From NCBI RefSeq assembly GCF_009765785.1, contig NZ_LMUT01000012.1:1039319-1103318 (forward strand): a DNA stretch of 64,000 nt, read 5' to 3'. Each line of letters begins with the position of its first letter. The stretch's first letter is position 1. The DNA is from Granulicella sp. L46. GTDB taxonomy: Bacteria > Acidobacteriota > Terriglobia > Terriglobales > Acidobacteriaceae. The position numbers and the translations under genes were made by a program. The notes beneath the pieces were generated by a model that made no database searches, had not been told where the DNA came from, and was given only the letters and a program-made list of their open reading frames with translations. Below, piece after piece: positions 18,125 through 28,500 of this stretch.

Positions 18125-20413
18125 ATGCAACGTCGCCTCATCTCACTCACACCGTCCGCGCGACTCCTCACCTCTGCGGCTGCATTCTCGATTGCGCTTT
18201 CATTAGCGGCAGTGGCGCAGACGCAGGACACACCCGAATCCCGCCTGGCCTATAACCAAAAGATCGCCAAGGACTACACCTACCGCTACGGTGTCGACCA
18301 CCCATTTCTGCCATCAAACATGACCTCCGACACCGGCAAGTTCATCGACCCTAAGAGCTTCGCCACCGCTCAATATTGCGGCCACTGCCACCAGGAGGCG
18401 CACGCCGAGTGGCGTCAGTCCGCCCACTCAAACTCCAATCGCGCACCCTGGTATCTCCGCAACGTTAACCTACTCAACGCTGAAAAGGGCATCAGCTTCT
18501 CGCGTCATTGCGAGGGCTGCCACGATCCCATCGCCGTCGTAGCCGGCGCAATCACCGAAGGCGCCCCACGCAAACGCCCCTACGATCAAGACGGCGTAAC
18601 CTGCATGGTCTGCCACTCCATCCAGTCGGTCACCACACGTGGCACGGGCAGCTACGTCCTCGGCGAACCCGCCGTCATGGTCGACGAAAGCGGTAAGCCC
18701 ATTCACGGCCCCGTGTCCGATCAGGAAATCCTCGCCCACCTCGATCGTCACTCCGCGGCCGTCATGAAGCCCTTCTACAAGACGCCGGAGTTTTGCTCCT
18801 CCTGCCACAAAGCGGCTCTACCCAGAACGCTTAACGACTACAAGTGGCAGCGCGCGATCTCACTCTACGAGGAATACCAGGTCTCGTCTTTCGCCAAACA
18901 GTCCCCTCTTCCCTTCTACAAAAAGGATGTCGTCTCCACCTGCCAGACCTGTCACATGCAACGCGAAGCTCTAGTCTCCCTGCCCGACCCTGGCGCCAAG
19001 GATGGCAAGCTCGCCTCGCATCGCTGGCTCGGCGCCAACACGGTTGTCCCGCAGTACTATCACTTCGAAGAGCAGATGAAGCGCGTCACCGCGTTCCTGC
19101 AAAATAACGTCTTCAACGTCGACATCTTCGCAGTAGAACCGAGCGCGCCCGAAGGCACACAGGCAAGCCTGATCGCTCCACTCGGCAAAGATCCCTTCAC
19201 CCTCAACGCCGGTCAGCGTGTCACCGTCTCCGTCGTCATCCAGAACAAGGGCATCGCTCATTCGCACGTCCCCGAGCAACGCGACATGTATGAGTCCTGG
19301 GTTGCTTTCACCGTCAAAAACGCACAGGGAAAGACCCTCGCGCAAAGCGGCTTCATCCAGCCCAACGGCAAACTCGATCCAGCGGCCCACAGCTTCACCA
19401 ACCGCCTCATCAACAAGAGCGGCGGCATCAACGACCTGCATCAGGTCTGGGACAACCGCGTTGTTGCGTTCAACAACACCATCCAGTCCGGACGTTCGCA
19501 ACTGATCCGCTACGAATTCACCATGCCTCACACCGATAGCCCGGTCACCGTAACCGCAACCGTCCGCTACCGGCGCTTCGACCAGACCTTCATGGACTTT
19601 GGCATGAGCATGCCTCAGGGTCAGCACTACCAGCAGCCCATCGTCGACATGGTCAGCACCTCGCGCACCCTCAACGTTGGCCAGAACGACGCCACCAAGC
19701 CGCTGCTCAACGAAAATCCCGAGTGGATGCGATGGAATAACTCCGGAATCGCCCTGCTCGATGCGCAGCAGTATGCCGCCAGCGTCGATGCCTTCGCGCA
19801 CGTCGCAAAACTCCGTCCCGACTACGCCGACGCCCCCACCAACATCGCCATTACCTTGATCGCGTGGGAGAAGTACAACGACGCGCTTCCCTACCTCCAA
19901 AAGTCGTTGTCACTAGCCAAGGACAACGCGCGCGCCCTCTATTACCTCGCACTCGTGCAGCGCAACGAGGGTAAAGTCGACGACGCGATCGCCAATCTCC
20001 AGAAGGTCATCGCAGCGTTCCCGCAATCCCGCGACGCCCATCGCGAGCTCGGCTTCACGCTGTACCAGCAACACAAGTACGACCTCGCGCGTACGGAATA
20101 CGAGTACGTGCAGTCCATCGATCCCGACGATCTGGCCGCCCACTACAACCTCTCCATCATCTACCGCCGCCTTGGCCTGAAGGATAAGGCAGCAGTCGAA
20201 TCAGCGTACTTCGCCGATCAGAAGGACGACCCCACCGCGAGCACCTACGCCCTCGAGTACCTCCGCAAGCATCGTGAAGTCGCCCAGGAAAGCGTCCCAT
20301 GGCACGTCCACGACCTCGACCAGCGCGGCGCAGATGAGACTCAGCCAGTTCCTGTGACGGCCGCAGCCCCTCAATCTGGACAAAGCTCGCCTAACTCTCC
20401 TACCCTGAAATAG
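18125..20413 (+). CDS. Pentaheme c-type cytochrome (c554-like) fused to TPR repeats
   Basis: 762 residues. A signal peptide (about 1-32, ending VAQTQ) is followed by five CxxCH heme-attachment motifs beginning at Cys85 (CGHCH), 129 (CEGCH), 160 (CMVCH), 224 (CSSCH) and 273 (CQTCH), in the arrangement of cytochrome c554-like multiheme domains. A beta-rich middle (about 340-500) leads to four or more tetratricopeptide repeats (about 530-720; YYLALVQRNEGKVDDAIANL). The protein is periplasmic or exported and moves electrons; the donor and acceptor are unknown. GAGGATTCGAA before ATG 18125 is a good ribosome site. The next gene, a monoheme cytochrome, starts 7 bp later and is probably its partner. 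Position next to CRTAC1 suggests a shared complex. Confidence 0.9.
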   Translation: MQRRLISLTPSARLLTSAAAFSIALSLAAVAQTQDTPESRLAYNQKIAKDYTYRYGVDHPFLPSNMTSDTGKFIDPKSFATAQYCGHCHQEAHAEWRQSAHSNSNRAPWYLRNVNLLNAEKGISFSRHCEGCHDPIAVVAGAITEGAPRKRPYDQDGVTCMVCHSIQSVTTRGTGSYVLGEPAVMVDESGKPIHGPVSDQEILAHLDRHSAAVMKPFYKTPEFCSSCHKAALPRTLNDYKWQRAISLYEEYQVSSFAKQSPLPFYKKDVVSTCQTCHMQREALVSLPDPGAKDGKLASHRWLGANTVVPQYYHFEEQMKRVTAFLQNNVFNVDIFAVEPSAPEGTQASLIAPLGKDPFTLNAGQRVTVSVVIQNKGIAHSHVPEQRDMYESWVAFTVKNAQGKTLAQSGFIQPNGKLDPAAHSFTNRLINKSGGINDLHQVWDNRVVAFNNTIQSGRSQLIRYEFTMPHTDSPVTVTATVRYRRFDQTFMDFGMSMPQGQHYQQPIVDMVSTSRTLNVGQNDATKPLLNENPEWMRWNNSGIALLDAQQYAASVDAFAHVAKLRPDYADAPTNIAITLIAWEKYNDALPYLQKSLSLAKDNARALYYLALVQRNEGKVDDAIANLQKVIAAFPQSRDAHRELGFTLYQQHKYDLARTEYEYVQSIDPDDLAAHYNLSIIYRRLGLKDKAAVESAYFADQKDDPTASTYALEYLRKHREVAQESVPWHVHDLDQRGADETQPVPVTAAAPQSGQSSPNSPTLK

Positions 20414-20420
20414 GAGTTTC

Positions 20421-20831
20421 ATGCGAGCGTTTCTACAATCAGCAATCATTTGCGCAGCGGTGGGCTGCGCCATCGTCGGACTAACCATTCTGCAGCCGCT
20501 GCCTTCGGTAGCTGCAGACTCAAACGCAAAACAACGCGGAGCAGAACTGTTCGCGCAACACGGCTGCGCCCATTGCCACGGCCCAGCAGGCGTAGGCGGC
20601 GGTCGAGGTCCTGACCTCCAACTCGTGCGCAAGCGCATGAACAAAGGACAGATCGCGCACCAGATTCATGACGGAGGCATGTCGATGCCCGCCTTCGCAA
20701 GCTCACTCACCGACCCAGAAATCGAAGACCTCGTCGCGTATCTCCGAGCCAAACGCAAGTTCGTCCGAGTCCCCGCAGCGCCTCACCCCGCGCCACCCCC
20801 TCCTACTTCGACCGACTCCGACCCCAACTAA
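20421..20831 (+). CDS. Secreted monoheme cytochrome c
   Basis: 136 residues. A signal peptide (about 1-32, ending SVAAD) leads to a class I cytochrome c domain with one CAHCH heme site (Cys49-His53), a GPAGVGGGRGPDL loop and a likely axial Met in GGMSMPAF (about 87-89). A final helix DPEIEDLVAYLRAKRK precedes a proline-rich tail. TAGGAGTTTC before the ATG is a strong ribosome site. It starts 7 bp after the pentaheme cytochrome gene and presumably carries electrons to or from it. Confidence 0.92.
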   Translation: MRAFLQSAIICAAVGCAIVGLTILQPLPSVAADSNAKQRGAELFAQHGCAHCHGPAGVGGGRGPDLQLVRKRMNKGQIAHQIHDGGMSMPAFASSLTDPEIEDLVAYLRAKRKFVRVPAAPHPAPPPPTSTDSDPN

Positions 20832-20924
20832 AATCCCGCCTCTTCAACATCGCCCCGGCCAGAGGATAAACTCAACCCTGCGGCGGATCACTATCGTCTC
20901 GCCCGTCTCGCTGGAGGCAATTCG

Positions 20925-22766
20925 ATGAACCCGTTTTCCGCAACCATCTCTCGCGCCTCGCATCGCTTTCCGTTCCTCGCAGCCGCAGCCCTCGCCCTTG
21001 CGTGCGCAACCCTCCCACTCCAACACTCCGCCGCGCAACTCAAAGAAAAATCCGTCTCCTCCTCTACCGATCCCTGGTGGAAGCACGCCGTCGTCTATGA
21101 GATCTACCCTCGCTCCTATCAGGACTCCACCGGCGACGGCATCGGCGACCTCAACGGCATCACCTCGCGCCTCGACTACCTCCAGAAGCTCGGCGTCGAC
21201 GCCGTCTGGATCGCTCCCATGTATCCCTCGCCGCAAGTCGATTTCGGTTACGACATCTCCAACTACGAGTCCGTCGACCCGCAGTACGGCACCCTCGCCG
21301 ACATGGACCGACTCATCGCCGAGGGCCAGAAACACCACGTCCGAGTCCTCCTCGACATGGTGCTCAACCACACCTCCGACAAGCACCAGTGGTTCATCGA
21401 AGCATCCAGCTCGCGCACCAATCCCAAACACGAATGGTACGTCTGGAACGACGGTATTCCCGCCGATTCCCCCGGTGTCACACCCTATCAAAAGCGCTTC
21501 GAGCACGACGGCCCCAATGGAAAAGTAGTCCCGCCCAATAATTGGATATCCGGCTTCGGCGGCTCAGCCTGGGAGTGGGTCCCCGCGGTCCGCCAGTTCT
21601 ACTACCACGAGTTCTACAAGCAGCAGCCCGACCTCAACTGGCGTAATCCTGCAGTCGAGAAAGCGATGTTTGGCTCAATGCAGTTCTGGCTTGATCGCGG
21701 CATCGCAGGCTTCCGTCTCGACGCGATTCCAAGCCTCTTCGAAGACCTCCAGCTGCGCAATAATCCGGAACTCGGCGGCATCAACGCTCAGGGTGATCCC
21801 AATGTTGGCAACACCTACACCGACAATTTGCCCGAAGTCCACGACGTCATCCGCCGCATGCGCGCGATGATCGCAAAGTATCCCGGCGACCGCGTGCTCA
21901 TTGGCGAAACGTATCTGCCTAATACCGCCGAACTCGACAAGTGGTACGGCGGCACAGCCCACAATGAACTGCAGCTTCCCATGGATATGCTCATCGGTTT
22001 CCACGGCCTTCACGCTAAGCTCAGCGCGGCCGACTTCCGTCAGCGCATCGAGGAAGTCGAGACACAAATTCATGGCGCGCAGCCGCTCATCGTCTTCGAC
22101 AATCACGACAATGTACGCGCCATCGATCGCTACGGCGACGGCATCCATGACGACCAGATCAACAAGCTCCTCGCGACCATGCTCTTCACCACCAGGGCCA
22201 CCTCGCTGATGTACTACGGCCAGGAGATCGGCATGCGCACCACCACGCCCACGCAGCGTGACGATGTACGCGATCCCATCGGCATCACCGGCTGGCCAAA
22301 TGAGCGTGGCCGCGATGGAGAGCGCACCCCCATGCAATGGACACCCGGCCCGCAAGCCGGCTTCAGCACCAACCCGCACACCTGGCTGCCGATTCCACCG
22401 AGCTACAAGACCATCAACGTTGCCGTCGAGTCCAAGGACCCCAACTCACAGCTGAATTGGTTCAAGAAACTCATCGCCCTGCGCCGCGATATTCCTGCGC
22501 TCCACGGCGGCACCATGACGATGCTCGACACCAGCAACCCTGACATTCTCTCCTACGTGCGCTCCACCGGCTCAGGCCCAGCGGTTGTCATAGCAATGAA
22601 CTTCACCGCCGCGCCGAAGACCATCACCCTCAACCTCGCGGGCTCAGGGGTGACAGGCACAACGGTGAAAACCTTTGCGGCCAGCGACGCGACACTTACG
22701 TCGATCTCGACACTGAACAACATCACGCTGCCGCCCTACGCAAGCTGGATAGCAGGCGTACAGTAA
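20925..22766 (+). CDS. Secreted GH13 alpha-glucosidase / alpha-amylase-family enzyme
   Basis: 613 residues. A signal peptide (about 1-38, ending SAAQ) precedes a GH13 (beta/alpha)8 barrel with all family regions: DMVLNHTSDKHQWF (region I), GFRLDAIPSL with nucleophile Asp about 265 (II), LIGETYLP with acid/base Glu about 328 (III) and FDNHDN with the transition-state Asp about 394 (IV). A C-terminal all-beta domain follows. Sequence style (WWKHAVVYEIYPRSYQDSTG) is that of exo-acting alpha-glucosidases/oligo-1,6-glucosidases (maltase type), so it should cut maltooligosaccharides or related alpha-glucosides in the periplasm. GGAGGCAATTCG precedes the ATG. Trehalase follows 77 bp later. Trehalose synthase activity cannot be excluded from sequence. 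Confidence 0.88.
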   Translation: MNPFSATISRASHRFPFLAAAALALACATLPLQHSAAQLKEKSVSSSTDPWWKHAVVYEIYPRSYQDSTGDGIGDLNGITSRLDYLQKLGVDAVWIAPMYPSPQVDFGYDISNYESVDPQYGTLADMDRLIAEGQKHHVRVLLDMVLNHTSDKHQWFIEASSSRTNPKHEWYVWNDGIPADSPGVTPYQKRFEHDGPNGKVVPPNNWISGFGGSAWEWVPAVRQFYYHEFYKQQPDLNWRNPAVEKAMFGSMQFWLDRGIAGFRLDAIPSLFEDLQLRNNPELGGINAQGDPNVGNTYTDNLPEVHDVIRRMRAMIAKYPGDRVLIGETYLPNTAELDKWYGGTAHNELQLPMDMLIGFHGLHAKLSAADFRQRIEEVETQIHGAQPLIVFDNHDNVRAIDRYGDGIHDDQINKLLATMLFTTRATSLMYYGQEIGMRTTTPTQRDDVRDPIGITGWPNERGRDGERTPMQWTPGPQAGFSTNPHTWLPIPPSYKTINVAVESKDPNSQLNWFKKLIALRRDIPALHGGTMTMLDTSNPDILSYVRSTGSGPAVVIAMNFTAAPKTITLNLAGSGVTGTTVKTFAASDATLTSISTLNNITLPPYASWIAGVQ

Positions 22767-22843
22767 TTTTGTTCGCAGCTGGTCCGGCGGAGCAGCCCGC
22801 GCTGGACCAACTCCATTGACATTTCTACGGATAACCGCCCACC

Positions 22844-24493
22844 ATGAGCCGCACCCGCGCACTCTCCGCCCTTTTACTTCTTGCCTCGTTGCCTGCGCTG
22901 TCGCAGGCCACGACCGCAGCCGACCAGACCCAGATCCGCGACTACATCCACAACGGATGGGACACACTCTCGCGCTCAATGTACGACTGCAAATCCATCG
23001 TCGATCCCAAGGTCCACCAGGTCCCGGTCCTTTATCTTCCCGCCGACCTTCTCACACCGCCCGCAGTCGAAACCATGCGCAAGTCCTGCAACATCGATGT
23101 CCGTCATCTACCGCGCGTCATCCATCGCATCAACGAGGTGCCACCCTCCGAGCTACCCGTCGAAGGCCTTCTCTATCTCCCCAATCGCTACGTCGTTCCC
23201 GGCGGACGCTTCAATGAAATGTACGGATGGGACAGTTACTTCATCCTCCTCGGTCTCGAACACGACGGTCGCCGCGAACTCGCCAAGGGCATGGTCGAAA
23301 ACTTCTTCTTCGAGATCGCCAACTACGGCGCCATTCTCAATGCCAACCGCACCTACTACTTCACGCGCTCGCAACCGCCGTTTCTCTCCTCCATGATCCG
23401 CGAGGTATACGAGCATCCTGCTCCCGGCGCTCAGCCTGACAAGCAATGGCTAGCCCGCGCCTACAGCTACGCACAGCGCGACTACGCTCTCTGGATCTCA
23501 CCCGAGCATCGCGCCGGCACCACCGGCCTCGCCCGCTATTACGACCTCGGCGAAGGCCCCGTGCCCGAACAAGCGGACGACTCGAGCTACTACCCGGACG
23601 TCATCCGCTGGCTTCTCGCTCATCCCACCGACCATCCCGAGTACCTCGTAACCGGTCCCGCAAAGCCAACCCCCGCACAAGCCGAACAACTCGCCCACAC
23701 CAGCTGCGACGTCACCGCCTCCCACGTCTGCGCGCTCGCTGTCGTCGATGGCCATCGCCTTTCTGCCGCGTTCTACCGCGGCGACCGTGCCATGCGCGAA
23801 TCCGGTTTCGATCCCAGCTTCCGCTTCGGCCCTTTCTCCGGCTCAACCGTCGATTTCGCCGGCGTCGGCCTCAATAGCCTGCTCTACAAGTACGAGCGCG
23901 ACATGGCAGACATCGCCACCATCCTCGGCCGCAAGAGTGAAGCATCCGCTTGGACCCACCGCGCCACAACCCGTCGCGCGGCCATCGACAAGTACCTCTG
24001 GAACCAGAATGCCGGCCTCTACACCGACTACAACTTCGTCACCGGCAAGCGCTCCAGCTATCACTTCCTCACCACCTTCTACCCGCTATGGGCCGGCGCC
24101 GCCACCTCCGCCCAGGCCACCGCTGTCCGCAGTCATCTCGACCTATTCGAGCAGAACGGCGGCCTCCAGACCAGCGACGTGATCTCCGGCGTGCAGTGGG
24201 ACGCGCCCTACGGTTGGGCGCCCATCACCTGGCTCGCCGTCTCAGGCCTCGATCGCAACGGCTTCCACGACGACGCCGCACGAATCGCCAGCAAGTTCAC
24301 CGCTACCATCCTCGACAACTTCCTCCGCGACGGCACCATTCGCGAGAAGTACAACGTCGCCAGCGGCTCCGCAAACGTCAAAGTCGCAACCGGCTACAAA
24401 AGCAACGTAGTTGGCTTCGGCTGGACCAACGCTGTCTATCTTCAGCTCGAAGACATCCTCACCGAGCCAGCCAGCACGCTCACCTTGCACTGA
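22844..24493 (+). CDS. treA: Periplasmic trehalase (GH37)
   Basis: 549 residues, normal length for TreA. A signal peptide (about 1-23) is followed by the GH37 alpha/alpha six-barrel. Both trehalase signatures are present: PGGRFNEMYGWDSYF (about 119-133) and QWDAPYGWAP (about 451-460). It hydrolyses alpha,alpha-trehalose to two glucose units in the periplasm. Together with the adjacent GH13 enzyme it makes glucose from alpha-glucosides, which supports a sugar-utilisation role for the locus. The ribosome site is weak. A small secreted protein gene follows 57 bp later on the same strand. Confidence 0.95.
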   Translation: MSRTRALSALLLLASLPALSQATTAADQTQIRDYIHNGWDTLSRSMYDCKSIVDPKVHQVPVLYLPADLLTPPAVETMRKSCNIDVRHLPRVIHRINEVPPSELPVEGLLYLPNRYVVPGGRFNEMYGWDSYFILLGLEHDGRRELAKGMVENFFFEIANYGAILNANRTYYFTRSQPPFLSSMIREVYEHPAPGAQPDKQWLARAYSYAQRDYALWISPEHRAGTTGLARYYDLGEGPVPEQADDSSYYPDVIRWLLAHPTDHPEYLVTGPAKPTPAQAEQLAHTSCDVTASHVCALAVVDGHRLSAAFYRGDRAMRESGFDPSFRFGPFSGSTVDFAGVGLNSLLYKYERDMADIATILGRKSEASAWTHRATTRRAAIDKYLWNQNAGLYTDYNFVTGKRSSYHFLTTFYPLWAGAATSAQATAVRSHLDLFEQNGGLQTSDVISGVQWDAPYGWAPITWLAVSGLDRNGFHDDAARIASKFTATILDNFLRDGTIREKYNVASGSANVKVATGYKSNVVGFGWTNAVYLQLEDILTEPASTLTLH

Positions 24494-24550
24494 TGATCGC
24501 CTCGCCCACCTTGCGAGCTCACCAGATCAATCCGTATGATGGAGCTCGCC

Positions 24551-25123
24551 ATGACAATTAAAACCAAGTCGCTCAGCCGCCTTCTCGTCCTTTCGACTCT
24601 TTGCGCTGTCGGAATCTCTCCCCTTCCAGTCGCCTTCGCACAGACCGCAGCCTCTCCAACCTCCTCCGCGAAAACAGACGCAACCCCCGGGGTTCTCGAT
24701 CGCACGCAGGCCGCCGCCATTCTCCCCAAATCCGTCTTCTACAAGGGCCTGAGTGCAACGGTCCAGGGACGCAACTCGGCCGGCATTCGCTTCGGCAATG
24801 GCGACCTCGTCCTCGTCTCGCTGGTGGACACATCCGGATACTCCTCCGCGGTCCAGCAAACCTACCAGGCCTACCTCCTCAACGAAGTGCATCTCAAAAT
24901 CGGTGGCAAGGGTCTTCCCCCCGGCGCCTATGGCTTCGGATTCGTCGGCGATCACATCGTTGTGATGGATATCGCCGGCAACGAACTCCTCCGCGAAGCC
25001 ACCGTCCGTGACCCACAAATGACCCGCCCCGATCCCCTCCACATTGTTGCCGAGGAAGGCAAGCCCGGACAGTACCGCCTCTATCTCGGGCGCAGCTACG
25101 TCATCCTGTCTGCAGAAAAGTAG
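24551..25123 (+). CDS. Uncharacterised secreted protein
   Basis: 190 residues. A signal peptide (MTIKTKSLSRLLVLSTLC..., ending VAFAQ, about 30) is followed by a compact, probably beta-rich domain (FYKGLSATVQGRNSAGIRFG, PGAYGFGFVGDHIVVMDIAG, GQYRLYLGRSYVIL). I do not recognise a named family. The start at 24551 is preferred over in-frame ATGs at 24536/24539 because GGAG lies six bases upstream of it. It is probably the last gene of the trehalase run and is followed by a strong imperfect hairpin. Confidence 0.75.
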   Translation: MTIKTKSLSRLLVLSTLCAVGISPLPVAFAQTAASPTSSAKTDATPGVLDRTQAAAILPKSVFYKGLSATVQGRNSAGIRFGNGDLVLVSLVDTSGYSSAVQQTYQAYLLNEVHLKIGGKGLPPGAYGFGFVGDHIVVMDIAGNELLREATVRDPQMTRPDPLHIVAEEGKPGQYRLYLGRSYVILSAEK

Positions 25124-25154
25124 TCGCAGCCGCCATACGGGTTTAACGCTCTCC

Positions 25155-25199
25155 ATGCCGATCAGTTTCGCTGGCTCACGCAGCGATCCTGATCGGCAT
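25155..25199 (+). terminator. Long bulged hairpin after the trehalase-run genes
   Basis: ATGCCGATCAG (25155-25165) pairs with CTGATCGGCAT (25189-25199). Inside it TCGCTG pairs with CAGCGA around a 7-base loop, with a 2x2 internal loop between the helices. It lies 31 bp after the stop of the gene ending at 25123. There is no T-run, so it could be a factor-assisted terminator, an mRNA-stabilising stem or a dyad operator. Confidence 0.45.
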
Positions 25200-25575
25200 C
25201 ACATTGTCCCTGCTCACGATGGTGAGAGTCCCGATCTCGCTTCGTCCGTCACGCAAGAAGTCGCGGGCAACCTCTTCTAATCTCCGCTGTTGAACCCACA
25301 CTTTCCGCATTAACCTGCGTCGCAAACCAATGTCGTTCGATTCAAATGAGAGTCATTTTCGCCACGTGCCGTGCCAAAACTCTTGCCAACTGATCAAACC
25401 AACGTTACATTCCAACTATTACCCTGTTTACGTTGTTCACCGTACGTGAGCCCCACCCGCTGATCCGTTTCAGATGATCCGACTCTCAGAGCTACGCACG
25501 CCTGCAGCGTGTGAAGGTCTACTACCGATCGTTCCCCGGAACAATACAGGACGCGTGTATTCAGGAGCCGCCTTA
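25200..25575 (+). promoter_or_regulatory. Upstream region of the second TonB-dependent transporter
   Basis: No gene is supported between the hairpin and the GTG at 25576. The stretch 25300-25450 is less GC-rich than its surroundings and probably holds the promoter (for example CTGTTTACGTTGTTCACCG near 25425-25443). I could not place a confident -35/-10 pair. Confidence 0.35.
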
Positions 25576-28500
25576 GTGCAGCATTTTCACTTGAAGAACT
25601 TTTTGACTCTTGCTCTGCTTCTGTTGTCCATTCTCATCGCAGGAGGCGTCACCGCTACCGCGCAAAACTTCCGCGGCAGCCTCAATGGAACCGTTACCGA
25701 CAAGACTGACGCTATCCTCTCGCACGCTTCCGTCACCATCCTCGAGGTCGATACAGGCGTCACCCACACTACCTTCAGCTCCTCAGCCGGTGGGTTCGCC
25801 TTTCAGGATCTGCCCGTCGGCACCTATAGCGTCACCATCGTCGCAGCCGGCTTCAGCACCGGCAAATACGACAAGATCCCTGTCTCCGCCGGTGTTCCCT
25901 ACACCCTCCCCGTGAGTCTCGACGTCTCCACCTCCGCACAGACCGTAGAAGTCGTCGCCTCCAGCGTCTCGCTCGACACCACCACCTCCGCCCTCATCAC
26001 CGACATCCCCAGCCAGGTCATCAGCGACGCGCCCAACAACGGCCGCGACTTCACCCAGTTCATCCAGTACACCCCGGGATTCGCCGGCTACTCCATCGGC
26101 GGCGGCCCCGGCGCCGCACAGGTCGACGGCGTTCGTTCGAACCAGGTCAACTGGCAGATCGACGGTACCGACAACAACGATCTCTGGTGGAACATTCCCG
26201 CCATCAACCAGGGCGGCGTCAACGGTATTGCCGGTGTCGTGGTTCCGCTTGACTCCATCGAGCAGTTTTCCTTCATCACCAGCGCTATGCCCGAGACCGG
26301 CCGCGACGCCGGCGGCACCGTCAACCTCTCCATCAAGTCCGGAACCAATGTCTTCCATGGCGACGCCTACTACTACAACCGCAACGAGTTCTTCGCCGCC
26401 AACACTCCCTTCGCGCCTTCAGGCTCTAAGAAGAGTGAGACCCGTGACATCGACTACGGTGGCAGCGTCGGCGGTCCCATCATGAAAAACAAGCTCTTCT
26501 TCTTTCTCGCGTACGAGCACCAGGGCTTCGTCATCGGCGTCGCATCCGCTAAGACCGAACCCTCAATCGACTACCAGAATGAAGCTACCGTCCTTATCAA
26601 TTCTTATGGCATCCCCGTAAACCAAGTCTCCGCCGCACTCCTTGCAAACCTGTGGCCTGCCGATGCGCTCACCGGCCCCGCCCAGCCCAACAATTACTTC
26701 AACCCAGGCACCGAAAACGGACACAGCTTTAACCCGATCGTTCACCTGGATTACAACATCAACCAATCCAACCAACTCAGCATCCGCGGCTACTTCGCCG
26801 ACGGCGACCAGACCGCCCCAACCAGCGGCGAGCTCAACCCCTACTTCGAGGTCGCCCCTACCCACGTAGAAAACTACGCGGTCATCTACAACCACATCTT
26901 CTCGCCCAAGCTCGCCAACCAGGCCTTCTTTGGTGTCAGTTATTTTGATCAGGTCTTCTCCGATGCGGATCACTCCTACGATCCCGTCGCCCTCGGCCTC
27001 AACACCGGCGTTACCTCTCCCGACCTTTCTGGCGCACCCAAGATCACCATCGGCGGCGCCGCTGCCGGTAGCGGTCTCACCAGTAGCGCCAGCGGTTTCG
27101 ATCCCGTCGGTGTCACGCCTCCCGAGGGTCGTCAAGATATCACCGGCCACTTCGACGATGCAGTCGCCTACACCATCGGCAAGCATGAGTTCCGCTTCGG
27201 TGGTGAGTTCCGCAGATCCCAGGTCTATGACTTCTACCAGACCGGCGCTCGCGGCGTATTCCTCTTCGACGGCTCGCAGGGACCCTGGTCGCAGAATGGC
27301 GGTTCCGCTGCCTGCGATGCCCTATCCACGGCGGGCACTCCCCCCCCAGTTAGTACGGTTCGCCACGCTCCCATCACTGAAACAGACGGCAACATCCTTC
27401 TTCTCGCTGACTTCATGGCTGGCTGCGTCTCCACCAATAACGCCTACATCGCAGAAGGCAATCAGAAACGCACCGTCTACGAAAACACTTGGAATATCTT
27501 CGCGCAGGACGCATGGCAGGTTACGCCGAAGTTGAACATCAACTACGGCATCCGCTACGACTACGCGCAGAGCGTCCACGACTCCGGCAAGGATCTCACC
27601 AGCTTCGATCCCTCCCTCACCGGAGGCTTCGCGATCCAGGGCGGCAACGTCAGCATCCTCTACAACCCCTTCAAAGGATCTGTCAGCCCGCGCATCGGCG
27701 TCTCCTATGCGCTGGAGCCGAAGACGACCCTCCGTGCAGGCGCTGGCATCTACTACGACACCGTCTACATGCTCCCCATCCTCAACCTTCACGGCACCAC
27801 CGATGGCGGCGCGCTCGGCATCGGCAACAACCTCGCCGGCTCTGAACCCGTCGTCACCGCGCAGGCCACCCCGACCAACCCAGACGGCGGCGTTGTCATC
27901 TCGAATGGCGTGCCAATCTTTCCAACCCTCGCACAAACTCAGGCCGGTGCCGGCGTCACCAACGCCTTCTCCATCAACCCCAACTATCGTCCGTCCTACA
28001 CCTACAGCTACAACGTCAATATCCAGCATGAAATCGGACCCAGGATTATCGCCCAGCTCGGCTACCTCGGCACACTGTCACGTAAATTAACCAGCGTCCT
28101 CGACATCAACCCCTACGCCATCGGCAGCCAGCTGCTTACCGCTGACAACCTTCCGGCGAACTTCCCGGCCGCCTGCCTCCCGCCGAATCCCAACAACTAC
28201 TCGTATCAGCAATGCACTCGTCCGTACTTTCTTCAGTATCCAAACATCGGCAACGTCAACCAGCTCAACAGCAATCTGAATGCCAACTACAACAGCCTCC
28301 AGGCAACGATGCGCAGCACCAACTATCACGGCCTCACCTCGCAGGTCGTCTATACCTGGAGCCATGCGCTCGACTACGAGACCGGCCTCATCCCCTATCT
28401 TCCCCAGGACAGCTTCCGCCAGAAACTGGAGTATGGCAACAGTGACTTCGACACGCGCAACACGTTCTCCGCATTGCTGAACTACAAGATCCCCGGAGGA

